Of a DNA stretch of 64,000 nucleotides, positions 36,569-45,751 are shown one piece after another. Numbering within the stretch: position 1 is the first letter of the stretch; each line of letters opens with the position of its first letter. Made by a program: the position numbers and the translations under genes. The notes beneath the pieces are model-generated. The model was not told the origin of the DNA, searched no databases, and saw nothing but the letters and a program-made list of their open reading frames with translations. Location of the stretch: NCBI RefSeq assembly GCF_000018685.1, contig NC_010001.1:3996001-4060000 (forward strand), given 5' to 3'. This stretch comes from Lachnoclostridium phytofermentans ISDg. Its GTDB lineage: Bacteria; Bacillota; Clostridia; Lachnospirales; Lachnospiraceae.

Positions 36569-36639
36569 AGTCGAGACTTTTTGAATGATGCATCTGGAAG
36601 TTTCGACAAGTAATCGGTCTAGTTAATTTGTGAACGATA

Positions 36640-38886
36640 CTAAATACACACTGCAAAAGCTTCTTCCTTCGTCACCGTAACTCGATATTTTTTCTCACCT
36701 ATTTGAACTAAAAAACTTAACTTTGTTATGGAAGAAGGAAGGCATGGCTTAACGGCAATACTTCCTTCTTTTATGGTTAGTCCTGCAAATCCATATACTG
36801 CCGTCATATAAGCACCGCCAGCAGCGGCAGGATGAGTTCCTCCAATATATAATAGCCCTGCCCATTCCTTTCCACCACCTTTTAAATCAGCCATAGCTGA
36901 CTTTAAAAAGAATGGATATGCCTGATCGGGATTACCACAATAACACGCTAATAATGCATACATACAAGCACTTAAACTTGACCCATGCTCTGTTCTTGGC
37001 TCATAATAATCCCAATTCTTTTGTAACGCATCCTGTTCATATTCCTCACGAAACAATGCCAATGTAGTTACTACATCTGCTTGTTTAATAATCTTTGTAT
37101 CAGCAGCTACCCCGTACGCTCCACCCCAATATTCCTTTGGATGTATAACCTTACTTCGAACTTCATCAAGGGTAGAATCTTTTAATTTATAATAGCCGTC
37201 AAATTGCTCTATTAGCTTCGTATATTTATCCGGGTCTTTTAAATAGATCCGTTTGGAAGCTTCTTCAAACTTCGTTAATAATGCAGATAACCCATACTGT
37301 TTGGCTAATTTATTTTGTGTCTCCTTTGAAAGTTTTGATATGTTTTGAATTAATTCAACTGCCATATCAAAAGTAAACTTTGCCATACGATTGGTATAAA
37401 AATTGTTATTCACTCTTTCATGATATTCATCCGGCCCTACCACATCATGTAATTCAAATTGTCCAAAAGGAACTTTTTGAAGCAGCATGGAGTAATAAAA
37501 CTGTGCACACTCAAGAACGACCTCGACTCCTCCTTCTTCTAGAACAGAGTAATCATTCGTCGTATGAACATAAGACATCAATCCATACACAACTGCTGAA
37601 GAAATATGGATCTGTTTATCACGAAAGTAAGTACGCATTGGACGTTCGGTAAATACATCGATAACGTTATAATCAGAACAAGCCTCGTATCCACCTTCTT
37701 GGCTCTCCCATGCATAAAATGCGCCTAAATAACCATACTCCTTCGCTTTCTTCTTAGCACCTACTAAAGTATCAATCCGGTATTTCACTAAACTTCGTGC
37801 GACCTTTGGCTCTGTGTAAAGGTAGAAAGGAAGTAAGAACATCTCCGTATCCCAAAATACAGCACCTTTATAAGTTTGTCCTGATAGACCTCTTGCCGGT
37901 ATTGACATACTCTTACTATGTCTTGGGGCTATACAAATCAAATGATATAAAGAGTAATTTAATGCCTGCATGGCTTCCTCATCACCTTCTAGTACTACTT
38001 GATCTCTTTCCCAACATTTTTTCCACCATTCCATATGGTCACTTTTTAGGGTTCCGTATCCTTGTAGTAGGGCATGATGTAAAAGTTCTTTATTCTCCCT
38101 CTCATATAAGGCACTGTCTTTCTCTGTATAGATTCCTATGTATTTATAGAAACACACCATTCCATTTGCAGGCAATGAAATCGTAAATCGATTTAATATT
38201 TTACTTTCTGCTTTTACAACCTCATGTGTATATTGCTGTTTCTTTCTTTGTTCTAAACAGTCCGGGATAATATCATCTAGGATACGTAAAGAAGTGATCT
38301 CCCAAACATTGATTCCTATTCTCTTCTCTGAAGTATTCGCATGGACTGAAAGCTCAAAGGTATTCTCTTCTTTGCTGGAACTAGAAAACTTTACATTGTT
38401 AAGGTGTGGTCCATTGATATCCCAAACATCTGCATCAATTCCAGATACTAAAGTTACTTCCATATCGACACCCGTGTGAATGCAATATTTCATACAAATG
38501 ATGTGAGGTTGCTCCATACAGCAAAAACGCTCACTTTCAACTGTAATCTCTCCATCCTTGGTAGGATAGGAAGTCTTCCTACCAAACAGTCCATGAGCAA
38601 AATCTAAGGTAATCTGATGAGATTTCGTCTCTGAATTAGGTAATCCAATTCGCTCACCTGCAATCTCTATATAGGTGTAAAGAGCATTCGGAGCATTAAT
38701 TGGTTCTCGAAACTTCTTTTCAACCTGATCGTAAATTCCTGAAAGATTAATGGCAACCAATTGGTCTTTTTCGTATTCCTCGAGAGTACCTCGTATTCCC
38801 AGATATCCATTGCCTATAAAAAACTTATTTCCAAGCGTTGCAGCAAGGCTACTGTCATAACCATTTTCCGTCAACATCCAGTCCAT
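36640..38886 (-). CDS. GH65 disaccharide phosphorylase (A)
   Basis: 748 residues. Inverting glycoside phosphorylase family 65 (maltose, trehalose, kojibiose, nigerose, glucosyl-rhamnose phosphorylases), cytosolic. The (alpha/alpha)6 barrel holds the general acid Glu487 in VVGPDEYHERVNNNFYTN, the sugar site GLSGQTYKGAVFWDTE and the phosphate loop HPAAAGGAYMTAVYGFAG. Specificity cannot be fixed from motifs. It follows GH65-B after 128 bp and is convergent with lacI. The product beta-glucose 1-phosphate fits the nearby pgmB. Confidence 0.92.
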   Translation of the reverse strand: MDWMLTENGYDSSLAATLGNKFFIGNGYLGIRGTLEEYEKDQLVAINLSGIYDQVEKKFREPINAPNALYTYIEIAGERIGLPNSETKSHQITLDFAHGLFGRKTSYPTKDGEITVESERFCCMEQPHIICMKYCIHTGVDMEVTLVSGIDADVWDINGPHLNNVKFSSSSKEENTFELSVHANTSEKRIGINVWEITSLRILDDIIPDCLEQRKKQQYTHEVVKAESKILNRFTISLPANGMVCFYKYIGIYTEKDSALYERENKELLHHALLQGYGTLKSDHMEWWKKCWERDQVVLEGDEEAMQALNYSLYHLICIAPRHSKSMSIPARGLSGQTYKGAVFWDTEMFLLPFYLYTEPKVARSLVKYRIDTLVGAKKKAKEYGYLGAFYAWESQEGGYEACSDYNVIDVFTERPMRTYFRDKQIHISSAVVYGLMSYVHTTNDYSVLEEGGVEVVLECAQFYYSMLLQKVPFGQFELHDVVGPDEYHERVNNNFYTNRMAKFTFDMAVELIQNISKLSKETQNKLAKQYGLSALLTKFEEASKRIYLKDPDKYTKLIEQFDGYYKLKDSTLDEVRSKVIHPKEYWGGAYGVAADTKIIKQADVVTTLALFREEYEQDALQKNWDYYEPRTEHGSSLSACMYALLACYCGNPDQAYPFFLKSAMADLKGGGKEWAGLLYIGGTHPAAAGGAYMTAVYGFAGLTIKEGSIAVKPCLPSSITKLSFLVQIGEKKYRVTVTKEEAFAVCI

Positions 38887-39014
38887 AGCTTTCCTCCCCC
38901 ATTCTTATGTTGCTCCTTGTGTATCTTTAGTTTGTGGATGCAACGCAGAACACAAACATACTGAGTAATAGAATCAATATAGCCTTAATTAAGGTAAAGG
39001 ATCCCCTTTTTAGG

Positions 39015-41432
39015 TCAACATGGTATCTCAAGTTTTAGTTTCGATTGGTCTAAGGTATATTCGTTCTCATAGATTTTTACGAGAACATCACTTCCCTCCA
39101 ATACTTGAAATGTAGCTTCCTTTTTTGATACCTCAACTAATATTACGTTTCCACGATACCCTATACGGAAGGAGTATGAAGTCCAAGTTTCTGGAATACT
39201 TGGTGTAAAACTTAGGAGTTCTCCATCTGCTCTCATACCACCAAATCCATATACAATATTCATCCATGCTGCTGCAATCGAAGTAGTGTGTAAACCTTCA
39301 TCCGTATTACGATTATAATTATCTAAATCCATTCTTGTTGCAAAACCAAAGAACTGATAAGCTTCCTTATGTTTCTTTAACTGACTTGCCAGGATGGAAT
39401 GAACCGATGGAGACAGGGAACTCTCATGAATACACCTTGGCTCATAAAATTCATAATTTGCTTTTAACTGATCTATTGTAAAGTTTGAGTTAAACAATAA
39501 CATCATCATTAAGACATCCGGTTGTTTAATCATATCGTTTCGATAGATTCTATCATAGGTCCAATGGTGATAAAGAGGAAATTCCTCTATTGGTATTGCA
39601 TCTACATCTACATGAGGAAGGTCAAAATACCCTTGATGTTGCTCAAATAGCAAGGTATCCGCATGATACGGTATCCACATGTCATCCGCTTTTTTCTTAA
39701 AATCTTCGATCTCCTCACTGGATACTTGATAACGATTTACGATCTCCTGCTCACTTAGTCCTTCTTCTTTTAGCTGCTTCATAACATCATAAGTAAATTT
39801 AAGTGTCAATTTGCCAAGAACATTCGTATAACAATTGTGATTCACCATCATCTGAAATTCATCTGGCCCCATCACACCATAATATCCATACTTAGTACCG
39901 TCAGCGTTATAATCTCCCCTCGTAACTAACATACGGCTTATTTCAATTAACATCGGAATTCCATATTGGTGTAAAAATTCAACATCATTCGTTAATTTCA
40001 CATAACTCCAGATTCCATAGGCAACTCCTGTGGAAGCCTGTAGCTGTAGGCTTGAATGCTGCCATAAACTGCAACATTCTCTACCACTAATTGTAGCAAT
40101 TGGATAAAATGCCCCTTTACAATCCAATTCCTTTGCGCGTAGCTTTGCTTCTTCTAAAGTCTCATAGCGAAACATTAATAAATTTTTTGCTGCTTTTAGG
40201 TTGTTAAATATATAAAATGGCAAACAATAAGTCTCGGTATCCCAAAACGCATTGCCGCTATAAGCCTCACCGGTTAGCCCTTTAGCACCAATATTAGTTC
40301 CAGCTTCTGTTCCGTGATAAGTCTGATGCATTTGAAAAATACAGTAACGGATCCCTTGTTGATTTAGTTCATCACCTTCAATTACAATATCCGATTCTTT
40401 CCACTTTTCTTTCCACCACATGATACTCTCAGCAAGAAGTTGGTCATAATGGAAGTTTGCTCTATTGTTCCATTTCTCTTCGCATCTAACGTTAAACTTT
40501 TTATATTCAGATTCATCTTTTTTCTTACAAACTAGATTACATATTACTTTTGTAATCACTGTTTCACGTTGTTTCTTTAATTCAATTTGATAAGCTATTG
40601 CAATTTTGTTTTCTTCTTTCTCAATGTTACCTGTTGCTGAATTCGGAACATCGATTTTACACATGGAAGCAATTTTTTGACCTGTGTTCTTCGTTGTTCC
40701 AATTAAAAATAAGCTGTCATCTTTTGCGCTATCTTCTAATGCCAGGCTCTTTTCTTCTGCCTGGCTATTTTCTTCAACCATGCTATTTTCTTCAGCCTTA
40801 CTAATTTCTTCAGTCAGGCTATTTTTTTCAGCCGCGCTATCTTCTTCAGCGCTACCTTCAACACAGGTAAAATAGTTTTTGCCTGTCATATAATGAGGTC
40901 TTGTAAAATCTAATCCAAGGCTAACGTTTAACTTTCCATCAAAATTTAGTGGCAGGAATCGTATTCTCTGTCCAGCCATACAAGCGTCACTCATGGATAA
41001 AAAACGCTCAAACATGATTTCTATTTGTTTTCCATTTTGCAACTCCCATATAAAACTACGCTTTAAAACTCCTGTTTTTAGATCGAGGTAACGACGAAAC
41101 TGATTTATTTTTACCTTCGCCAAATCAAGTTGTTCTCCGTCCAAAGATACTTTCGTATAAAAATAATCCACCGAATTCACCATAAACTCGGTATAATCTA
41201 TAATACCTTTATAATTTTGTGAAGAAACTTCTGCTCTTTCATAAATACCATTGAAATAGCTTCCTACTAAACTATCGGAAGAATATCCTTCTTCAAAATA
41301 TCCACGGACTCCCATATATTCATTTCCTAGAGAAAATATGGATTCCGAAACTTTTGCGTAGTTTGGGTCAAATCCTTCTTCAATAATTTGAAAAGGATCT
41401 GCTTTATAATATAAATCTGCTATTTTTGCCAT
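39015..41432 (-). CDS. GH65 disaccharide phosphorylase (B), with acidic insertion
   Basis: 805 residues. Same family as its neighbour: general acid Glu525 in GVMGPDEFQMMVNHNCYTN, sugar site GLTGEAYSGNAFWDTE and phosphate loop HTTSIAAAWMNIVYGFGG. It is longer because of an acidic hexapeptide repeat at residues 195-236 (seven units of the type AEENSM), inserted in the N-terminal beta-sandwich region. The gene starts 3 bp after the second permease gene, so it is tightly coupled to the transporter. Two different phosphorylases suggest two linkages or chain lengths are processed. Confidence 0.91.
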   Translation of the reverse strand: MAKIADLYYKADPFQIIEEGFDPNYAKVSESIFSLGNEYMGVRGYFEEGYSSDSLVGSYFNGIYERAEVSSQNYKGIIDYTEFMVNSVDYFYTKVSLDGEQLDLAKVKINQFRRYLDLKTGVLKRSFIWELQNGKQIEIMFERFLSMSDACMAGQRIRFLPLNFDGKLNVSLGLDFTRPHYMTGKNYFTCVEGSAEEDSAAEKNSLTEEISKAEENSMVEENSQAEEKSLALEDSAKDDSLFLIGTTKNTGQKIASMCKIDVPNSATGNIEKEENKIAIAYQIELKKQRETVITKVICNLVCKKKDESEYKKFNVRCEEKWNNRANFHYDQLLAESIMWWKEKWKESDIVIEGDELNQQGIRYCIFQMHQTYHGTEAGTNIGAKGLTGEAYSGNAFWDTETYCLPFYIFNNLKAAKNLLMFRYETLEEAKLRAKELDCKGAFYPIATISGRECCSLWQHSSLQLQASTGVAYGIWSYVKLTNDVEFLHQYGIPMLIEISRMLVTRGDYNADGTKYGYYGVMGPDEFQMMVNHNCYTNVLGKLTLKFTYDVMKQLKEEGLSEQEIVNRYQVSSEEIEDFKKKADDMWIPYHADTLLFEQHQGYFDLPHVDVDAIPIEEFPLYHHWTYDRIYRNDMIKQPDVLMMMLLFNSNFTIDQLKANYEFYEPRCIHESSLSPSVHSILASQLKKHKEAYQFFGFATRMDLDNYNRNTDEGLHTTSIAAAWMNIVYGFGGMRADGELLSFTPSIPETWTSYSFRIGYRGNVILVEVSKKEATFQVLEGSDVLVKIYENEYTLDQSKLKLEIPC
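40725..40850. repeat. 18-nt coding repeat (7 units) in GH65-B
   Basis: Seven imperfect 18-nt units encode hexapeptides AEEDSA, AEKNSL, TEEISK, AEENSM, VEENSQ, AEEKSL and ALEDSA. The length is in frame, so the protein tolerates it as a surface loop. Confidence 0.9.
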
Positions 41433-41435
41433 AGT

Positions 41436-42314
41436 CTATCCCTTTATTGCGCCCATTGTGGCACCCTCTGTTATTTTTTTCTGGAAGATGATAAATAAAA
41501 CGGTCGGAGGTATCATAGAAAATGCTACCGCACGTAAAACTTCAACGTCAGTTGCATTCGAAGTACGGAATGCAAACAATCGAACCATTACCGTTTCCTT
41601 TCCAGAACCATCCAAAACTAGATAAGGTAATAGGAAGTCTGACCAAGACGCTGTAATTGCAAAGATCATAATAACAGCAATAATTGGTTTTGATAATGGT
41701 AAAACAATTTGTTGAAATACGCGTAAAACGCCACAACCATCTAGCCTTGCTGCCTCCAACAATTCTGATGGAAGGCCTTCAAAAAATTGCTTAAACATTA
41801 TGACAAAAAATGCATTTGCTCCAAATGCTAGCCATAGTGGAATAAATGATTGATTTAATCCCACACGATTAATGTTAACAAAAAGTGCAACAACACTCGT
41901 AGTAGCAGGAATTAATAAGCTCCACATGACAAGACCCAATAAAAACTTATGTCCTTTTGGGCGTAAAATAGCTAATCCATATGCGAGTAATCCATTAAAG
42001 ATAACAGCACACACAACGGAGCCTGCGACTGAAATAAATGAGTTCATATAATACTTTAAGAAGCCTAAATCCTTCCAAGTCTTTGCAAATACACTTAAAT
42101 CAAAGTGATTTGGAAGAATGGTTTCACTTTTTCGAAATTCTTTAATATCCTTAAAGCTCCCAAGGAAAACCCATATTGCAGGAAAGATGGATATGATAAA
42201 CATCAAGAAGCAAAGAAGTAAAATTAGAATACAGAGTATTTTAATCTTCTTTGAATGAAGATCGTAAAATCGTATGGTTCCATCTTTTTTCTTACGATAT
42301 TTTTCAAAAAACAT
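41436..42314 (-). CDS. Sugar ABC permease, MalG type
   Basis: 292 residues from ATG 42314 (GGGGGGAG upstream). Six membrane spans and the cytoplasmic EAA loop EAARLDGCGVLRVFQQIVLPLSKP mark a binding-protein-dependent inner-membrane component of the carbohydrate uptake 1 (CUT1) class. It lies 10 bp after the partner permease. No ATPase is encoded in the operon, so a shared MsmK-type ATPase must act in trans. Confidence 0.93.
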   Translation of the reverse strand: MFFEKYRKKKDGTIRFYDLHSKKIKILCILILLLCFLMFIISIFPAIWVFLGSFKDIKEFRKSETILPNHFDLSVFAKTWKDLGFLKYYMNSFISVAGSVVCAVIFNGLLAYGLAILRPKGHKFLLGLVMWSLLIPATTSVVALFVNINRVGLNQSFIPLWLAFGANAFFVIMFKQFFEGLPSELLEAARLDGCGVLRVFQQIVLPLSKPIIAVIMIFAITASWSDFLLPYLVLDGSGKETVMVRLFAFRTSNATDVEVLRAVAFSMIPPTVLFIIFQKKITEGATMGAIKG

Positions 42315-42324
42315 ACTCTCCCCC

Positions 42325-43221
42325 CTAATCTTCTTTCTTTGTAGTAAGTTTAAAGTAGATTCCACTTAAGATAATTAAAACGATGCAAATCATGACCGAT
42401 AATGCCGCAGCCATTGGATATTTATAATCACGGAAAGCATAATTATATACTAGCTGCATAATAGATATACTAGCATTGTTCGGCCCACCATTGGTCATTA
42501 CCAATGGTTCATAAAGTATCTGAAATACTGCAATCACCTGAAGTATTAATAATGTCTTAGCTAAAGAAAATACACTTGGCAGCGTTATAAAACGAATTCT
42601 TTGTCTAATACCTGCGCCATCAATTGTTGCTGCTTCATATAATTCTGGATTAATTCCGCTAATACCAGCCATATAAATCAAAGAGGTAGATCCGGCACTC
42701 TTCCATGTCATGGTTAAGACAATCAGTGGTATTGTCAACGCCGCATTATTTAACCATTTCTGACTTTCAATTCCGATTTTTGATAATAGAATATTTAAAA
42801 CACCAGTATTACCCGGACGAAAGAAAAACCCCCACAACATAACTGTGGCAAGTCCTGGGATTATATTCGGAAAGTATACCCCCACTCGAAATAAACTACG
42901 AAAATGTATTGTCTCCGTGATAAGAAGTGCAATTATAATCGGAACTGCAAATCCAATAACTAATGACCAACCTATGTAAACAAACGTATTTTTTAATGCA
43001 TCCATAAAGTCTGGATGTCGTAACACTCTTAGATAATTATCAAAACCAACAAAATCTTCTGTATGAATCCCCTTAGCCGTATATAATGATAACCGAACGC
43101 TTTCAATAAGAGGCTCCCATACGAAAAATGCAAATAAAATAATTGAAGGCAGCATGATCATCCAGCCAAGGAAATCTTTTTTCTTCCAAGATGTTTTTGG
43201 CACTTTCTTTTTTTCTTTCAT
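42325..43221 (-). CDS. Sugar ABC permease, MalF type
   Basis: 298 residues from ATG 43221. The basic N-terminus (KEKKKVPKTSWKKKDF) precedes six membrane spans and the EAA loop YEAATIDGAGIRQRIRFITLP. The start is uncertain: GGAGGT lies 13 nt upstream of this ATG, and a longer form (start 43263) has no ribosome site. It pairs with the MalG-type permease downstream and the lipoprotein upstream. Confidence 0.92.
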   Translation of the reverse strand: MKEKKKVPKTSWKKKDFLGWMIMLPSIILFAFFVWEPLIESVRLSLYTAKGIHTEDFVGFDNYLRVLRHPDFMDALKNTFVYIGWSLVIGFAVPIIIALLITETIHFRSLFRVGVYFPNIIPGLATVMLWGFFFRPGNTGVLNILLSKIGIESQKWLNNAALTIPLIVLTMTWKSAGSTSLIYMAGISGINPELYEAATIDGAGIRQRIRFITLPSVFSLAKTLLILQVIAVFQILYEPLVMTNGGPNNASISIMQLVYNYAFRDYKYPMAAALSVMICIVLIILSGIYFKLTTKKED

Positions 43222-43363
43222 TCCTTTAATTCTACCTCCATTCCAGTCAATGTTATAAACCATTTGCGTATGCAGTTTACTATTAAATCCACATACGCAA
43301 ATGATTTTCTCACAATCTCTTAGCGCTGTATTCCAGTGCTAAAAAATTGTATACTATTTTTAC

Positions 43364-44842
43364 TTATTTTTTGAAAAGATCATCTAATATGCTTTGATAA
43401 TTAGCATTTGCTTTTTGCATTAATGCTGCAACATCTGCATCCTTATCTGTAACTACAGCCTGTAACACTTTCGTTAACTCTGCATATAAATCTTGAGCAG
43501 AACCTGGTTCTTCCATTCTAAGATTTCCGCTTTGCTTTGTTGCATTAAAATAACTCTCAAACATCTTAGGATCTACGTTACCATAATCTTTTATAATCTG
43601 AGATTCTGCGTCTAAAACTTTCTGAACAATCCAGCATGGGAATCTTGGAATTACTGGAACACCATTTGCTACTCTGTTCTCAGCATCTGCCTTCATACCA
43701 GCGATTGCTTCATCAGTAGCAACAGGAGCTTTACCCATAATCTCGAGATAATCTAAAGCTGCATCGATTTCTTCTGAAGTAGCATCCTTAGAGAACATGT
43801 ATGGAGTACCGCCGGATAAAGAATACTGAGCACCATTAGGTCCTGCTGGTAGAGCACACATAGCTAATTTGTCTACAGGAAGACCATTTACCTGAGTAGG
43901 CTGATTTACTGCGTCATTCGCAGCTATGTACATTGCTGCTGTTCCAACACCAAGGTTAGCAAAGCCAGTACCCCAATCTTCGTTGATTGGATCTGGTGTT
44001 AAAACATCATATTTCCATCTTAAATCTTTAACATATTGCATAGCTGCAATAGCTTCTGCGGAATCTACATTTGCAGTAAAGGTTCCATCCCCATTATCTT
44101 TGGTTAATGTAGCACCAAATGCCCATGCTATATTGGAGAAATGCCATCCACCAGCACCGTCCTTAGCAAGTATGCAAATACCTGCCATACCAGTAGCATC
44201 TTTAATCTTCTTTGCTGTCTCAGCTAATTCGTCCCAAGTCTTTGGATAGATTGGGTAACCGTTGGCATCTACAAGACCTGCTTCTTCAAATAATTCCACA
44301 TTTAGCATTAAGCCAAGAGCGTAACCATCACGTGGAATACCATAGATTCTTCCATCCTTGGACAATAAATCACGGATAGATGGATTAAGAGTATCTAACC
44401 ATCCTCTTTTCTGTAAATTATCTGTGATATCAGCAACAAATCCGCCTGCAATTAACTTCTGTGGCTCTGTATACCAGGATTCAAAGATAGTTGGTAAGTT
44501 ACCAGACTCAGCCTTTGGAACAAAGGTATCAACAGCGTATTTATAGTAAGCAGGAACTACTTCAACATTAGGATGGGTCTCATTAAATCTCTTTACAAAT
44601 TCCTTGTGCATATTAATATCATCAGTAAGGGTATCTTCTGGCCAGATACCTAATTTTAGCTGGATCTTTTTTTCTACAGGATTACTTGCTTCTTTTGTAG
44701 GTACGGGAGTATTCGTCTGTTTTGCAGCATCTGTTGGCTTTGTATCGCCTGAGGTAGAATTTGCATCATTTTTCTTGCAGCCCGAAAGCAAACTAATTGC
44801 TAACGTTAAGCATAACAATAGGCCGATCATTTTTCGTTTCAT
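43364..44842 (-). CDS. Extracellular sugar-binding lipoprotein
   Basis: 492 residues. The lipobox LLSGC gives Cys22, followed by a Thr/Pro/Lys linker and a type 1 extracellular solute-binding domain (KLGIWPEDTL, FVKRFNETHPNVEVVPAYY, GRIYGIPRDGYALGLMLN). It delivers the substrate of the permease pair. First gene of the transporter-GH65 operon, with a consensus promoter and two LacI-type operators in its 5' region. Confidence 0.94.
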   Translation of the reverse strand: MKRKMIGLLLCLTLAISLLSGCKKNDANSTSGDTKPTDAAKQTNTPVPTKEASNPVEKKIQLKLGIWPEDTLTDDINMHKEFVKRFNETHPNVEVVPAYYKYAVDTFVPKAESGNLPTIFESWYTEPQKLIAGGFVADITDNLQKRGWLDTLNPSIRDLLSKDGRIYGIPRDGYALGLMLNVELFEEAGLVDANGYPIYPKTWDELAETAKKIKDATGMAGICILAKDGAGGWHFSNIAWAFGATLTKDNGDGTFTANVDSAEAIAAMQYVKDLRWKYDVLTPDPINEDWGTGFANLGVGTAAMYIAANDAVNQPTQVNGLPVDKLAMCALPAGPNGAQYSLSGGTPYMFSKDATSEEIDAALDYLEIMGKAPVATDEAIAGMKADAENRVANGVPVIPRFPCWIVQKVLDAESQIIKDYGNVDPKMFESYFNATKQSGNLRMEEPGSAQDLYAELTKVLQAVVTDKDADVAALMQKANANYQSILDDLFKK

Positions 44843-44868
44843 AAAACTTATCCCCTTCCATTTTAATT

Positions 44869-44886
44869 AGATTTAACGTTAAACGT
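44869..44886. promoter_or_regulatory. LacI-type operator O2
   Basis: AGATTTAACGTTAAACGT, centred on the palindrome TTTAACGTTAAA, 27 bp upstream of the binding-protein start. Matches O1 at 15 of 18 positions. Confidence 0.72.
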
Positions 44887-44927
44887 TAGAGAGTTTATTA
44901 TTTACTATCCAATTGTGCACATTGTAT

Positions 44928-44945
44928 AGATTTAACGTTCAACCT
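44928..44945. promoter_or_regulatory. LacI-type operator O3
   Basis: AGATTTAACGTTCAACCT, one base downstream of the -10 box and so over the transcription start; 59 bp from O2. Such spacing would allow repression at initiation and cooperative looping. Confidence 0.74.
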
Positions 44946-44946
44946 T

Positions 44947-44975
44947 ATTGTATCATTTATATATTATGGTGTCAA
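44947..44975 (-). promoter_or_regulatory. Promoter of the sugar transporter-GH65 operon
   Basis: On the minus strand TTGACA (44975-44970) and TACAAT (44952-44947) with a 17-bp spacer. Operator O3 follows directly. Confidence 0.83.
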
Positions 44976-45213
44976 TACGAATTAATATTTTTATTTTTTG
45001 TATTTTAATTGTACAAAAATGCTATCTTTTCTATCTCTGTCTGTATAAAATTAAATATTTTCAGAAAATTTATGCTAGGATCTTTTTATATTCTATTCTT
45101 CTAAATACTGAAATTTCTCATGATTTAAGTGATCCGATAATAATTTGTATATGGATAAATATGTAAGTTGTGTAATTAATAAACGACTTAATATAATTCT
45201 TTATCATTTTTTA

Positions 45214-45242
45214 TTGACAAATACTACTTTATCCAGTACGAT
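45214..45242 (+). promoter_or_regulatory. marR-MATE promoter
   Basis: TTGACA (45214-45219), 17-bp spacer, TACGAT (45237-45242), 84 bp before the regulator start. Confidence 0.6.
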
Positions 45243-45257
45243 TGATTTTAAAATATT

Positions 45258-45271
45258 GTTCATTTTTGAAC
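45258..45271. promoter_or_regulatory. Candidate MarR operator
   Basis: Inverted repeat GTTCA-TTTT-TGAAC lies just downstream of the predicted transcription start of the marR-MATE unit, where autorepressors of this family commonly bind. Confidence 0.45.
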
Positions 45272-45325
45272 TATTTATTCTAACATTAATCTCCTATCAA
45301 GCGAGAAAGGAAAAAGGGAATTACT

Positions 45326-45751
45326 ATGGAAAGTTTTCTTGTAAATTTTATAAAAATGGATAAACTCTATCTTCAAACTTGTCATGAAGTAGTATGTGAT
45401 TATGATCTCACAAGAAATGAAGTAATATGTTTGTTATTTCTCCAGAATAACAAACCTCTTGATAGTGCAAAAGATATTGTACAATACCGTAAGATATCAA
45501 AAGGTCTTGTGGCTAAAAGTGTCGAATCCCTTATAGATTCTGGGTATTTAACTGTGATAAAAGATGCTTTGGACAGTCGTATCTTGCACCTTCATCCTAC
45601 AAAAGAATGTGAACCCATTTTAATAAAGTTGGCCAAAGCTCGTGATGAATTCCATAATTATTTAATGGCTGGTATCAGTGAAGAAGATCAATTATTGTTA
45701 GATAAAATTAGTCAACAAATGATAACGAATCTAGAAGGGATGATTTCATGA
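45326..45751 (+). CDS. MarR-family regulator
   Basis: 141 residues. A winged helix-turn-helix of MarR type: LTRNEVICLLFL, AKDIVQYRKISKGLVAKSVESLIDSGYL and the wing DALDSRILHLHPT. The stop overlaps the start of the MATE gene (ATGA), so the two are translationally coupled. The usual arrangement is a repressor of the adjacent efflux pump, released by a drug ligand. Confidence 0.9.
   Translation: MESFLVNFIKMDKLYLQTCHEVVCDYDLTRNEVICLLFLQNNKPLDSAKDIVQYRKISKGLVAKSVESLIDSGYLTVIKDALDSRILHLHPTKECEPILIKLAKARDEFHNYLMAGISEEDQLLLDKISQQMITNLEGMIS

Noticed and set aside
37380..37652. 90-codon plus-strand frame inside GH65-A
   Set aside because: Antisense shadow; residues mirror the GH65 codons and no start signal is present.
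37797..38186. 129-codon plus-strand frame inside GH65-A
   Set aside because: Antisense shadow of a conserved gene.
44948..45363. Two plus-strand frames upstream of the marR gene
   Set aside because: They span the transporter promoter and the marR promoter, lack ribosome sites and have random-looking AT-rich composition.
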